NCBI GenBank assembly: GCA_029067895.1
Contig: JAIEDQ010000200.1
Location: forward strand, 1 to 43,772
DNA length: 43,772 nt
Direction: 5' to 3'
Source: Oscillospiraceae bacterium
GTDB taxonomy: Bacteria > Bacillota > Clostridia > Oscillospirales > Ruminococcaceae
In this document: positions 1-8,465 of the stretch, piece by piece
Layout: every line of letters begins with the position of its first letter
Position numbering within the stretch: position 1 is the first letter of the stretch
Translations under genes and position numbers: made by a program
Notes under the pieces: generated by a model
What the model saw: the letters and a program-made list of their open reading frames with translations, nothing else
The model's database searches: none
Told to the model about the DNA's origin: nothing

Positions 1-326
1 GCGATTTTGACCGCAGCGTTGAGGTCTTGCAGAACATCATGGAAAACGCCGTAAAATACGGCGACGGAAAGAGTATAGCGTTAAATTTTTCCGAGGAGGA
101 CGGCTGTATTCTTATAACCGTACGCAACAGCGGCTGTACCCTTGCGGACACGGATCTGCCCCACGTTTTTGAAAGCTTCTGGCGCGGTGCGAACGCCGAA
201 AACATAACGGGCAGCGGCTTGGGTCTTTACATCAGCCGCAAGCTTATGCGGAAAATGAACGGAGAAATTTTTGCTGAGATCAAAGACGGGGTTATGTGCG
301 TTACGGCAGTATTTACAAAGGCATAA
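1..326 (+). CDS. Sensor histidine kinase, C-terminal HATPase_c part (5' end outside window)
   Basis: N-box-like QNIMENAVKYG and G-box GSGLGLYISRKLM; frame is open back to the window edge. Confidence 0.88.
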   Translation, partial: DFDRSVEVLQNIMENAVKYGDGKSIALNFSEEDGCILITVRNSGCTLADTDLPHVFESFWRGANAENITGSGLGLYISRKLMRKMNGEIFAEIKDGVMCVTAVFTKA

Positions 327-330
327 AAAG

Positions 331-366
331 AGCAGGCTCTTGTCAATGACGTGAGCCTGCTTTTAT
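331..366. terminator. Probable bidirectional intrinsic terminator
   Basis: AGCAGGCTC (331-339) / GAGCCTGCT (353-361) perfect 9-bp stem followed by TTTT; A-run on the other side. Confidence 0.75.
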
Positions 367-485
367 CATAGCTTTGAATGGACATTGCCTCCGCAAGAAT
401 AAGTGAAACGATTTTCTTGAAATTTTTATTCTTTTCCGATTTAGTACAGACCCTGCGTTCTGTAGAATTTAACTATGCACAAATC

Positions 486-2090
486 TTAAGTAAAAATACC
501 TCTGTGGTAGGTCTCCGCCTCGCGTTCGAGCTTTTCAGCATCGTCCAGAAGATCGTTCCGCCTGTAACCGGATTCGCGCTCTGCAAGCTCCCGTTTGTTG
601 CGGGCCTGATCCAGAAGCTCTTCACGCTTCGCATTGCTTTCAAAGTAGTCCGCCGTTGATTTTATGCGGTATTCTCTTGCGTTTTCGATCATTCTCGCAG
701 CTCCTGCGTCCTCACTGAAAATGGGGGCGCTTGCCCATGAATAGACCTTATATGCCGCATAGCCTCCCAGCATTATGCCGCCGATGATCAGCACTGTGTC
801 CCACAAATCCTTATAGTTTGGAGCAAGCGATTGCCAGCCCTCGGTAGTGCCATTATTTTCAGGTATGCCGTAGTCGATAACGTTTCCGTTTTTATCGTAA
901 TTGCAGTATGAGCCCTCGCGCACGCAAGGCTCGCCCAGATATGTCATATAGCCCGAAGCGTTGCTGTCCTTGCGGTATCTGACCTCCTGAAAGCCGTAGC
1001 TGCCGTCGTCAAAATAGTAATCCGTTCTTCTGTAGCCTGTTCTGTAGGCTCCGTCATCACAAAGCTGATAGCTGTTGACCTCGTCCAGATTCATTGTGAC
1101 CACAGTGACCTTGTTTGTACCGTCGGAAAAGGTCTGATCGTCGCTGGAAACAAAATCACCAACTCCCTGGCCGTCCTGTATGCAGCCATCCTCTCTGTAG
1201 CTTCTTGAATCAAAGCTTTGCCGCTCTGTGTAATATCCCTCGATATGTCCGTCCTTCCATTTGCCGAGCTTGCTCATAAACACAGGTCCGATCGCTATAT
1301 CGTTATATATGGTGTTTGTCTCATAGTAGCCGTAGCCGTTGGGAATGCCGTTTTCATCTGTCTGTCCGATATATTTGCCGCTGTTCGGAAATTTACTGTT
1401 TGATTGCGATTCCAGATGCGCCGAGTACAATTCGTCATATATTTCCGCATATCTTTCGGCATATCTTGCTTCATACTCTTCCGTGCCCAGATAGCTTTCC
1501 GTTTCCCTTTCCGCCTGTGACGCGGCGTCCCTCTCATAGCTTTCCTGATAATTTTTTTCGTCCTCCGAATAGCTTATCCACGGAACGTCCGCATCATCTT
1601 CAAGATAATTTACGAACCCGCCGCCGCGTACGCCGCCCACCTCAATGAGCTTGCCTTTTTCGTCTGTTGCGAAATACATCAGAGAGCTTTCGTCGCCGAA
1701 ATCGCCGTCCACCTCAATGAGGTACGGGTCGCCCTCCACACCCATGAGCATCTGACCCTCGCCCGCCGGATAGTTGCTTGCGCACTCGCCCTTGTAATGC
1801 TTCCATACGCCGTCGTCGGAAACTTTTCTTATCTCGCCCTGTCCGTAAAGTACGCCGTGTACCCATTCACCCTTGTAGTACTCGTCGGCGCTTACGATAA
1901 GCTCGCCGTAGCCCTCGGGACGGTCGCCTTTCCAGTCGCCGGTATATTTACCTTTAATGCCGTCCACACTATACGACTTGTCCGTTACCTGCGTAACGGA
2001 AGCGTCTGAATAATTGTCCCGGCATGATGTCAGCGTTGTCAGCGTGACAGCGGCGGCAAGGACAAAAGCTGTTTGTCTTAAAAATTTCAT
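486..2090 (-). CDS. MORN-repeat lipoprotein with a C-terminal hydrophobic segment
   Basis: Signal peptide with lipobox LTSC; MORN-like units YTGDWKGDRPEGYGE, YKGEWVHGVLYGQGE, YIGQTDENGIPNGYGYY; hydrophobic stretch DTVLIIGGIMLGGYAAYKVY; RBS AAGGAGG upstream. Confidence 0.75.
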   Translation of the reverse strand: MKFLRQTAFVLAAAVTLTTLTSCRDNYSDASVTQVTDKSYSVDGIKGKYTGDWKGDRPEGYGELIVSADEYYKGEWVHGVLYGQGEIRKVSDDGVWKHYKGECASNYPAGEGQMLMGVEGDPYLIEVDGDFGDESSLMYFATDEKGKLIEVGGVRGGGFVNYLEDDADVPWISYSEDEKNYQESYERDAASQAERETESYLGTEEYEARYAERYAEIYDELYSAHLESQSNSKFPNSGKYIGQTDENGIPNGYGYYETNTIYNDIAIGPVFMSKLGKWKDGHIEGYYTERQSFDSRSYREDGCIQDGQGVGDFVSSDDQTFSDGTNKVTVVTMNLDEVNSYQLCDDGAYRTGYRRTDYYFDDGSYGFQEVRYRKDSNASGYMTYLGEPCVREGSYCNYDKNGNVIDYGIPENNGTTEGWQSLAPNYKDLWDTVLIIGGIMLGGYAAYKVYSWASAPIFSEDAGAARMIENAREYRIKSTADYFESNAKREELLDQARNKRELAERESGYRRNDLLDDAEKLEREAETYHRGIFT

Positions 2091-2129
2091 GTTTATACCT
2101 CCTTAATATTTTAGTAAACGTTATATTGT

Positions 2130-2975
2130 TTATTCGGCGTTTCTGTCGTAAAATTCGGGAGCGATAGCGTCAAACAAACTGCCCCATATGCCGTCGCCTA
2201 ACGCATCATCAGCTACGTCGTACGCAAAGTCTTTAAGTGCTTTTTCCGTATCGCTGACACGTCTTCCGTCCTTTACTCTGCCCTCTTCAACGATCTGATT
2301 GTTTTTATAACTTGCATATCTGTACGGTTCAACAAAGTTGCCGTCTTTTACTTGTCCGGTATACACAAAGTAGTCAGCGTTGACTTGTTCCGCATATTCT
2401 GTAGTGTTGTAAATCGTTAATTCTCCCTCGCCGTTCCATTTGCTGTCAGAAAAGCCTCCTTTGTACACTCTGCGGGTAAAGCCGTACTCCGCAGCTTCTT
2501 TATCATTATAATAATAGTTTCTTTCTCCGATTCCGTTGAGCTTGCTGTTTTTCCATTCACCGGAATATGTTGATAAAAGATTACCGTTTAAATCCTCTGA
2601 TTTCCAGCTGCCGTTTCCCTGCAATTCACCGTAAAAGAATTCTCCGTTCCAAGTGCTAACGCCCGTATCCGTCCGACGAACTGCTTTGCATTGTCCATGA
2701 GGCTGTCCGTTTGACCAGCTGCCCATAACAGTCTCTTTACCTTTTTCTCCCTCACCCTCAAAAGTTCCCTCGCCGTTTGGCTGACCGTTTTCCCAGCCGC
2801 CGGTATAGGTTCCCGAATATGCGTCCCCTGATGTTGTAACATATGTATAACTGTGTACCGCCGATTCCGCCTCCGCGGCGGTTCCGTTTGCCTGCCGGGC
2901 TTCGCCGTCTCCGTTACAGGCTGTCATGGTTGCCGCCATTGCTGCGGCTGCGATGATTGCTGAAAATTTTTTCAT
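2130..2975 (-). CDS. MORN-repeat lipoprotein (start trimmed to MKKFSAII...)
   Basis: Lipobox-like MTAC after signal peptide MKKFSAIIAAAAMAATMTAC; MORN units YSGTYTGGWENGQPNGEGTFEGEG, YSGEWKNSKLNGIGE, YKGGFSDSKWNGEGE; 39 nt before the next MORN gene, so probably co-transcribed. Confidence 0.75.
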   Translation of the reverse strand: MKKFSAIIAAAAMAATMTACNGDGEARQANGTAAEAESAVHSYTYVTTSGDAYSGTYTGGWENGQPNGEGTFEGEGEKGKETVMGSWSNGQPHGQCKAVRRTDTGVSTWNGEFFYGELQGNGSWKSEDLNGNLLSTYSGEWKNSKLNGIGERNYYYNDKEAAEYGFTRRVYKGGFSDSKWNGEGELTIYNTTEYAEQVNADYFVYTGQVKDGNFVEPYRYASYKNNQIVEEGRVKDGRRVSDTEKALKDFAYDVADDALGDGIWGSLFDAIAPEFYDRNAE

Positions 2976-3058
2976 TTTACATTTTCCTTTCTTAACGCTT
3001 TTAACATAATATGGTACGACAAAAGTCGCTACAAAAATCATTATATCACATAAAAAAA

Positions 3059-3092
3059 GCCTTTTGGTATACAAATTTGTATGACAAAAGGC
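3059..3092. promoter_or_regulatory. 34-bp inverted repeat in the MORN/kinase divergent intergenic region
   Basis: GCCTTTTG ... CAAAAGGC outer arms with an inner palindrome ATACAAATTTGTAT; T-run on the minus strand. Confidence 0.5.
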
Positions 3093-3128
3093 AACTTTGT
3101 TACTTCCTACGAATATTTCATTTATAGA

Positions 3129-3158
3129 TTGACAACGCGTAATATTCTATGATATACT
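3129..3158 (+). promoter_or_regulatory. Sigma-A-like promoter for the Ser/Thr kinase
   Basis: TTGACA (3129-3134), 18-bp spacer, TATACT (3153-3158). Confidence 0.6.
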
Positions 3159-3233
3159 TTTCAATGAATACAGCCGCTGTTTACGTGTTTGACTTGGCAG
3201 CGGCATAATCACAAAATAAAAAGAGGTAAAACA

Positions 3234-5624
3234 ATGATCAGGATCAAAGGCAGGACTGTCTGCGAAAACTGCTTTGAAAAAACAGAATCATCTAAATGTC
3301 CCTGCTGCGGCTACGATGCGGAAAACAGCGCAAACGATCCTACAATGCTTGCGCCGGGAAGTATTCTTTTCAAAAAGTACATTGTCGGCGGCATTATCGG
3401 CAAAGGCGGTTTTGGTATCACATATCTTGCCTACGATACTAAAGCAAATAAAAAGGTTGCCGTAAAGGAATATTTTCCGTACAGTATCGCTCACCGCTCT
3501 GCGGGAAGTACCGTTGTGTCCGTTACCTCCGAGAACAATAAAGAAACCTTTGAGCTTGGCGCGGAAAAATTCTACGAGGAAGCGCAGCTCGTTTCAAAAT
3601 TTAACGGCAATCCCAATATTGTAGAGGTCTACGAGTTTTTCTACGAAAACGACACGGTGTATCTTGCAATGGAGTATCTGCAAGGCTGTACTCTTAAAGA
3701 ATATATACGCGACCACGGAGTGATAAGCGCGCCTCAGGCTCTGTATATTGCAAACGGCGTATCGAATGCTCTTGCAGAGGCGCACGGCGCGTCCGTTCTG
3801 CACAGGGACATTTCGCCCGACAATATAGTCCTTTGCAGCAGCGGAGACGTTAAGCTGATAGATTTCGGCGCGGCAAGACAGGTGATCGCCGAATATTCAC
3901 AAAGCTTTTCGGTTATCCTGAAGCACGGGTTTGCTCCGCTTGAGCAGTATAACTCAAAGGGAAATCAGGGTCCCTGGACGGATATTTATTCGCTGGGCGC
4001 AACGCTGTATTATGCGCTTACGGGAGATGTTCCGGAGGACTCTATGATACGCTTTGACAATGACGATACCTTCAAGGAAAATCGGTTCGGGATAGAGCCG
4101 GGTCTGTGGACTGTTATTTCCAAAGCGACAGATATGAAAGCGGAAAACAGATACAAGGACGCTCATGAAATGCAGGCAGACTTGAACAAGATAGAATTAA
4201 AGCCCGAACCGATAGTTATTTCAGCAAAGAAATCTGCCGAACAAAAATCAGCTAAAAACACCGTTTCTCAAACTTACAAGCAGAACATCAGCTTTTCGGC
4301 AGAGCAGAACAACAAGAGCTTTTTCGGCAGGCATAAGTCCGTGATAATCGCAGCGTGCGCGCTGGTCGCTGTTTCGGCAGCGGTCATAGTACCGCTCTCC
4401 CTGAACAGGGACGGCCCAAATGACGCCATAAACGCTTACGCTCCCGGAGCAGAAAGTTCGGATACTTCGGAAAGTACGGAAAATACCGAAGCATCGTCCG
4501 CACAGCCTGCTGAAGATGGCAGCTCCGATACTGGGTATGTACCGCAGTATGCCGCGCCTTCCATTCATGACTATAAATCAAAGGTGCTCTATAACACTCT
4601 TGATGATGAAGAAAAAGAGCTTTTCGATATAATATACAGCAACCTGGAAAAAACTGAGATAAACTTCGATTTGCCCGCCAGTAAATATAATAAGGAATAT
4701 ACGGAAAAAATATACAACAAAATTATCTTCGACAATCCGCAGCTTTGCTATGTAAACACCATCAAATGCCGATATATTGATCACAACCTTAATGCAGTAG
4801 GTGACCCTGATGAATATGTTACCGATATCCTGCCTCAATACGATGATGTCGATGATTCTTATATTGAATATGCGTTGTTCGTAGGATTTACATCAGTCTA
4901 CGACCCTGAGGTCAGCCAAGCGGATAATTTTGCTCTGATCCACGATAAAATGTCTCTTTACGCAACACTTGTTGGAAGAGATTCTTCCCCGTACACGTTC
5001 AGCACCGCATTCGGCTTTATTGATGCCTGGCTCGCCGATGATATCGCCTGTGCCCAGACATTCTGTTATGCCGCGCAGGCATTGGATTTTCCAAGTTATG
5101 TTGTTTCGGGAACAGTCAACGGAGAGCCCCGCGCCTGGTGCAGAATAAAGCTTGACGAAACATGGTATAACGTGGATCTTTACGCTGACATGACCATAAA
5201 GTCAGCCATTACGGAGCTTGAAGTGAACAACGGCAAGCACCGCCGCTTCCGCACTTTTTTCCTTGTAAACGACGATTTCATAAGAAAATACGGGTACGTT
5301 CCCGATGAGGATTACGAGTTTATCTTCGATGAAGAATACGCGGCAAATTCGCCCGAAAGCAACTACTATCTCCAGCGGGACGGTCAAAATGCTTTTTACA
5401 TTGACCCCGACGGCGCATATGATTTTCTCCTTGAAGAATCGGCAAAGAATTATAACGAGGGGACTGATAATACCTCCTGCTATGTAATGCCTTTGGAAGC
5501 GGAAGGATTGTACAAAAGGCTGGACGGTCAATTTCTTTCCGATCTTGAAGAAAAATACGGAATAACTCCCTCCGAGTTTGAGATAAAATATTACCCCGAT
5601 GAATTTGTTATCGTCATGTCGTAA
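3234..5624 (+). CDS. Membrane Ser/Thr protein kinase with N-terminal zinc ribbon and extracytoplasmic transglutaminase-like domain
   Basis: CENC...CPCC zinc ribbon; G-loop IGKGGFGITYLAYD; KVAVKEYF; HRDISPDNIVL; KLIDFGAA; TM segment SVIIAACALVAVSAAVIVPLSL; C-terminal ACAQTFCYAAQAL...RAWCRIKLDETWYNVD resembles a transglutaminase core; RBS AGAGGT before ATG 3234. Confidence 0.88.
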   Translation: MIRIKGRTVCENCFEKTESSKCPCCGYDAENSANDPTMLAPGSILFKKYIVGGIIGKGGFGITYLAYDTKANKKVAVKEYFPYSIAHRSAGSTVVSVTSENNKETFELGAEKFYEEAQLVSKFNGNPNIVEVYEFFYENDTVYLAMEYLQGCTLKEYIRDHGVISAPQALYIANGVSNALAEAHGASVLHRDISPDNIVLCSSGDVKLIDFGAARQVIAEYSQSFSVILKHGFAPLEQYNSKGNQGPWTDIYSLGATLYYALTGDVPEDSMIRFDNDDTFKENRFGIEPGLWTVISKATDMKAENRYKDAHEMQADLNKIELKPEPIVISAKKSAEQKSAKNTVSQTYKQNISFSAEQNNKSFFGRHKSVIIAACALVAVSAAVIVPLSLNRDGPNDAINAYAPGAESSDTSESTENTEASSAQPAEDGSSDTGYVPQYAAPSIHDYKSKVLYNTLDDEEKELFDIIYSNLEKTEINFDLPASKYNKEYTEKIYNKIIFDNPQLCYVNTIKCRYIDHNLNAVGDPDEYVTDILPQYDDVDDSYIEYALFVGFTSVYDPEVSQADNFALIHDKMSLYATLVGRDSSPYTFSTAFGFIDAWLADDIACAQTFCYAAQALDFPSYVVSGTVNGEPRAWCRIKLDETWYNVDLYADMTIKSAITELEVNNGKHRRFRTFFLVNDDFIRKYGYVPDEDYEFIFDEEYAANSPESNYYLQRDGQNAFYIDPDGAYDFLLEESAKNYNEGTDNTSCYVMPLEAEGLYKRLDGQFLSDLEEKYGITPSEFEIKYYPDEFVIVMS

Positions 5625-5642
5625 TGATACCGCAAAAAAGAA

Positions 5643-5680
5643 AAAGACCTCCTCCTACACGTTTCGGAGAGGTCTTTTAT
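5643..5680. terminator. Bidirectional intrinsic terminator between convergent genes
   Basis: AAAGACCT-CTCC / GGAG-AGGTCTTT stem followed by T-run; A-rich opposite side. Confidence 0.75.
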
Positions 5681-5696
5681 TGTTGGCGCTTTTTTG

Positions 5697-6092
5697 TCAC
5701 AGCGCACCGTCCCAGATAAAATCTACCGCATCAAAATACTCCATATGATGCTTCACCGCGTAAAAAACTCTTGCGTCAATGACATTTCGGACGTACAGAG
5801 GAGCTTTTCCTGCCAGACGAAGCAGGTAGTCTATCTGCTCCACGTTCAGACCAAGCATTATCGAAATTTGTATCAGGCAGTTCCGCGTAGGCGTGCGCGT
5901 CCCGTTGAGGATCAGATAGCCGTAATTGCGGTCGATATTGAGTTTTCGGATAACGTTCGCTTTAGTCATTTTTCTATCGGATATGTATTTGTTTATCAGA
6001 ACATGAAGCTCCGGCGGAGCATTATCCCTGATCATTTCTTCGTTAAAATCATTAAGTCTGTTTAATTTTTCCTCAATATCCTTTGTGAGCAT
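5697..6092 (-). CDS. XRE-like helix-turn-helix regulator
   Basis: MTKANVIRKLNIDRNYGYLILNGTRTPTRNCLIQISIMLGLNVEQIDYLLRLAGKAPLY has the HTH_XRE layout. Confidence 0.6.
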   Translation of the reverse strand: MLTKDIEEKLNRLNDFNEEMIRDNAPPELHVLINKYISDRKMTKANVIRKLNIDRNYGYLILNGTRTPTRNCLIQISIMLGLNVEQIDYLLRLAGKAPLYVRNVIDARVFYAVKHHMEYFDAVDFIWDGAL

Positions 6093-6209
6093 AAAAATCC
6101 CCCTGCTTGCTGTAAATAAAATACAGATCTGTTTTTGAGATAATTTATAATATTATACCATGTAACGGCGAAAAAAACAAGATATATCATAAAAAACACA
6201 GAGCAAAAA

Positions 6210-6248
6210 CCTCCTATGGTTTATATCATACCATAGAAGGTTTTTTTG
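6210..6248. terminator. Intrinsic terminator-like hairpin
   Basis: AAAACCT..TATGGT / ACCATA..AGGTTTT followed by T7. Confidence 0.65.
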
Positions 6249-6275
6249 TCATTGTACGTTTTTACTTCACTTTCT

Positions 6276-7193
6276 TTATGCCCTTACGTTAAGAGCTTTT
6301 ACAGTATGCTGCGCCGAGGCAAACGCCGTTTCGCCGACGACAATGCCGCCGCGCTTCATGGCTTTCTTGACCTTTTTCACAACGTAGGACTGCTCCGCTT
6401 CCGCAGTGGTTATTTTGCGCTTCAGACTGTAATTCTTTTTCCTTACGGTTACAGTCTTTGTCTCGGTCTTTTGGGTCTTTTCGGACTTTGTGCCGTCCTT
6501 GTCCTTAACGCGGTGAGGCTTTTTGGCGACTTCCTTTTTGACGATAGTGTCCTTGGGCTTTTTCTCCGCGCGTCTTGCCTCCGCAAGCTTTTTCGCAGCG
6601 GCTATGCATTCCGCCTGAGTGGGAAGACTTGACATTCCGCCCTGCCTGATAAATTCCTTTTCGGTTTTTTCCATAGCGGCGTTTTTCTTCTGTTCGTCAA
6701 CAATGACTTTAAGCTTTCTTTCCTGCGTGATGTGCGGATTGCTCTGCACCGATCTCACGGTACTTGCAGAGGACATAGTACGCATCATTTTCAGCTTGTG
6801 GACCTCGTCCTTTGTCCTGCACTTCTTAAGCTGGCTTTCGTAAAAAGCTTGTTCCTTTTCCAAGTCGCAGACCTCCTGGTACGCCTGCGGGTCTCTTTTC
6901 TGCAAATACTGCTTTTCCGCGAAGGTCAGTCTGTCGCCGCGGTTAAGCTTTTCGGTAATGCTTTTCAGCACCTTGTCCTTGGACTTGTCGTATTCATCAT
7001 CGTCGTCTTTTTTGCTTAGGGCTTTATCGATTTGTTCACGCAGCTTATTCTGCTGTTCCTCTGCCCACTGTGAAGCGGTTTTTATTCCGTCCGCGGAATA
7101 ATTTCCGCTTTTCTTTTTATTCTGCCACTTCACCTGCATATCCATAGTTTTTATATAATTGTTCACTGAACCCGAACACATGAAATCCATCAT
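6276..7193 (-). CDS. Lys-rich, charged hypothetical protein
   Basis: 305-aa ORF, strongly biased composition, no TM or signal peptide; no family assigned. Confidence 0.65.
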   Translation of the reverse strand: MMDFMCSGSVNNYIKTMDMQVKWQNKKKSGNYSADGIKTASQWAEEQQNKLREQIDKALSKKDDDDEYDKSKDKVLKSITEKLNRGDRLTFAEKQYLQKRDPQAYQEVCDLEKEQAFYESQLKKCRTKDEVHKLKMMRTMSSASTVRSVQSNPHITQERKLKVIVDEQKKNAAMEKTEKEFIRQGGMSSLPTQAECIAAAKKLAEARRAEKKPKDTIVKKEVAKKPHRVKDKDGTKSEKTQKTETKTVTVRKKNYSLKRKITTAEAEQSYVVKKVKKAMKRGGIVVGETAFASAQHTVKALNVRA

Positions 7194-7470
7194 AGTACTG
7201 CCCCCTTATGCTCATTGCGCTTGTCTTGATCACGTTGTGAGATAATTTTCCTTATTGTATATATCGTCAGCTTTCGTGATAAGTTTAAGCTTTGGGGGTG
7301 AGTTCATAAAAAGTTTACAATTAGCGGGACAGGATTTTAATAATTATGAAAATATATTGACATTTTTCTGCTGACAGGATTGACACGCTCCTAAGAATAC
7401 CGCCTATAAACAATATTCGGAGGAGATTTTTACTGTGTTAACAAATTATGTGATTTTGAAATAAAAAATA

Positions 7471-7499
7471 TTGACAATATAATTATAAGGTGTTACAAT
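7471..7499 (+). promoter_or_regulatory. Sigma-A-like promoter for secreted paralog 1
   Basis: TTGACA (7471-7476), 17-bp spacer, TACAAT (7494-7499). Confidence 0.6.
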
Positions 7500-7526
7500 A
7501 AAATCATACACAGTCACCATTTCCAT

Positions 7527-7564
7527 ATTTTTAAGGAGGATAAAGATTTTTAAGGAGGATAAAG
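7527..7564 (+). repeat. Perfect tandem duplication of a 19-bp unit containing the Shine-Dalgarno
   Basis: ATTTTTAAGGAGGATAAAG at 7527-7545 and again at 7546-7564, directly before ATG 7568. Confidence 0.95.
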
Positions 7565-7567
7565 CAG

Positions 7568-8338
7568 ATGAAATTTACTAAGTTTAAAAAAGTGCTGTTT
7601 TCTGTTGTGTCGGCAGTGCTCTGCATTGCAATGGTTCTCAGCGTTCCTGCTTCGGCTGCGGAAAAGAAATCGGTCTGGAGCGAAACAAAGGCTCTGACAA
7701 GCGCAAAGTATAACTCCAACTACATTAAATGGGCGGAGAAATACAGCGCAAAGGAAGCTAAAAATACCATTGCTTTCGGCAAGTCCAGAACCAAGAAGTT
7801 CTACGAAAGCCAGCTTGAGAGCTTCGACGCAAAGGATCCCAAGTTTGTCGTTAACATCATTGATAAGGAAAACATTTTGTCGATCGCCTGCAAAGGCAAG
7901 AAAATCAAGACGGTCGAATATATAAACGGCGAGGGAACAGGTATCTATATAGACAACAAGAATATGACGCTGCTTTCCGTCGGAGATAAGGTAAGGATAA
8001 CTATGCCGCTGACAAAGGAGTTCGCTTACGATGAACTCAACGAAATGATGGGAGAAGTTCTGGCCTTTGACAACAACAAATACATGACCGATGTGCTGGG
8101 CGTTACCGATAAGACCAAGGGCAAGCTGTTCAAATTCACGAGCAACGAAAAGACTTATTACTATGAGGAATTTGAGGGCAGCAAGGCAGGCAGATTCGGC
8201 TACCTGTTTGACTCCAAGGGCAATACTCTTGCAACCGTGAACGGTGAAGGAACAGCAGTGTGCGTCAGCATTTCCTTCAGCGTAAAGGATTCGGAGTTCA
8301 ATATTCCCAAGGAGTATAAGGATATACCGCTTGATTGA
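7568..8338 (+). CDS. Secreted protein of unknown function, paralog 1
   Basis: Signal peptide VLFSVVSAVLCIAMVLSVPASAAE; shares K-S-x-WSExKALTSAKY...Y, KSRTKK, GKLFKF, YYYEEFE, DSEFxIPxEYK with the next ORF. Confidence 0.8.
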   Translation: MKFTKFKKVLFSVVSAVLCIAMVLSVPASAAEKKSVWSETKALTSAKYNSNYIKWAEKYSAKEAKNTIAFGKSRTKKFYESQLESFDAKDPKFVVNIIDKENILSIACKGKKIKTVEYINGEGTGIYIDNKNMTLLSVGDKVRITMPLTKEFAYDELNEMMGEVLAFDNNKYMTDVLGVTDKTKGKLFKFTSNEKTYYYEEFEGSKAGRFGYLFDSKGNTLATVNGEGTAVCVSISFSVKDSEFNIPKEYKDIPLD

Positions 8339-8465
8339 TGACCCGACCACGCGTTTAATGATCTGCCGTGCAGGCTCGGCGCTTAGTTCGGCTGATGATT
8401 CCGTGTCCGATATGCCACGGGGGTGTGCTGAGGTCGGCATATAACGAAATAAGGAGTATTGGAGT

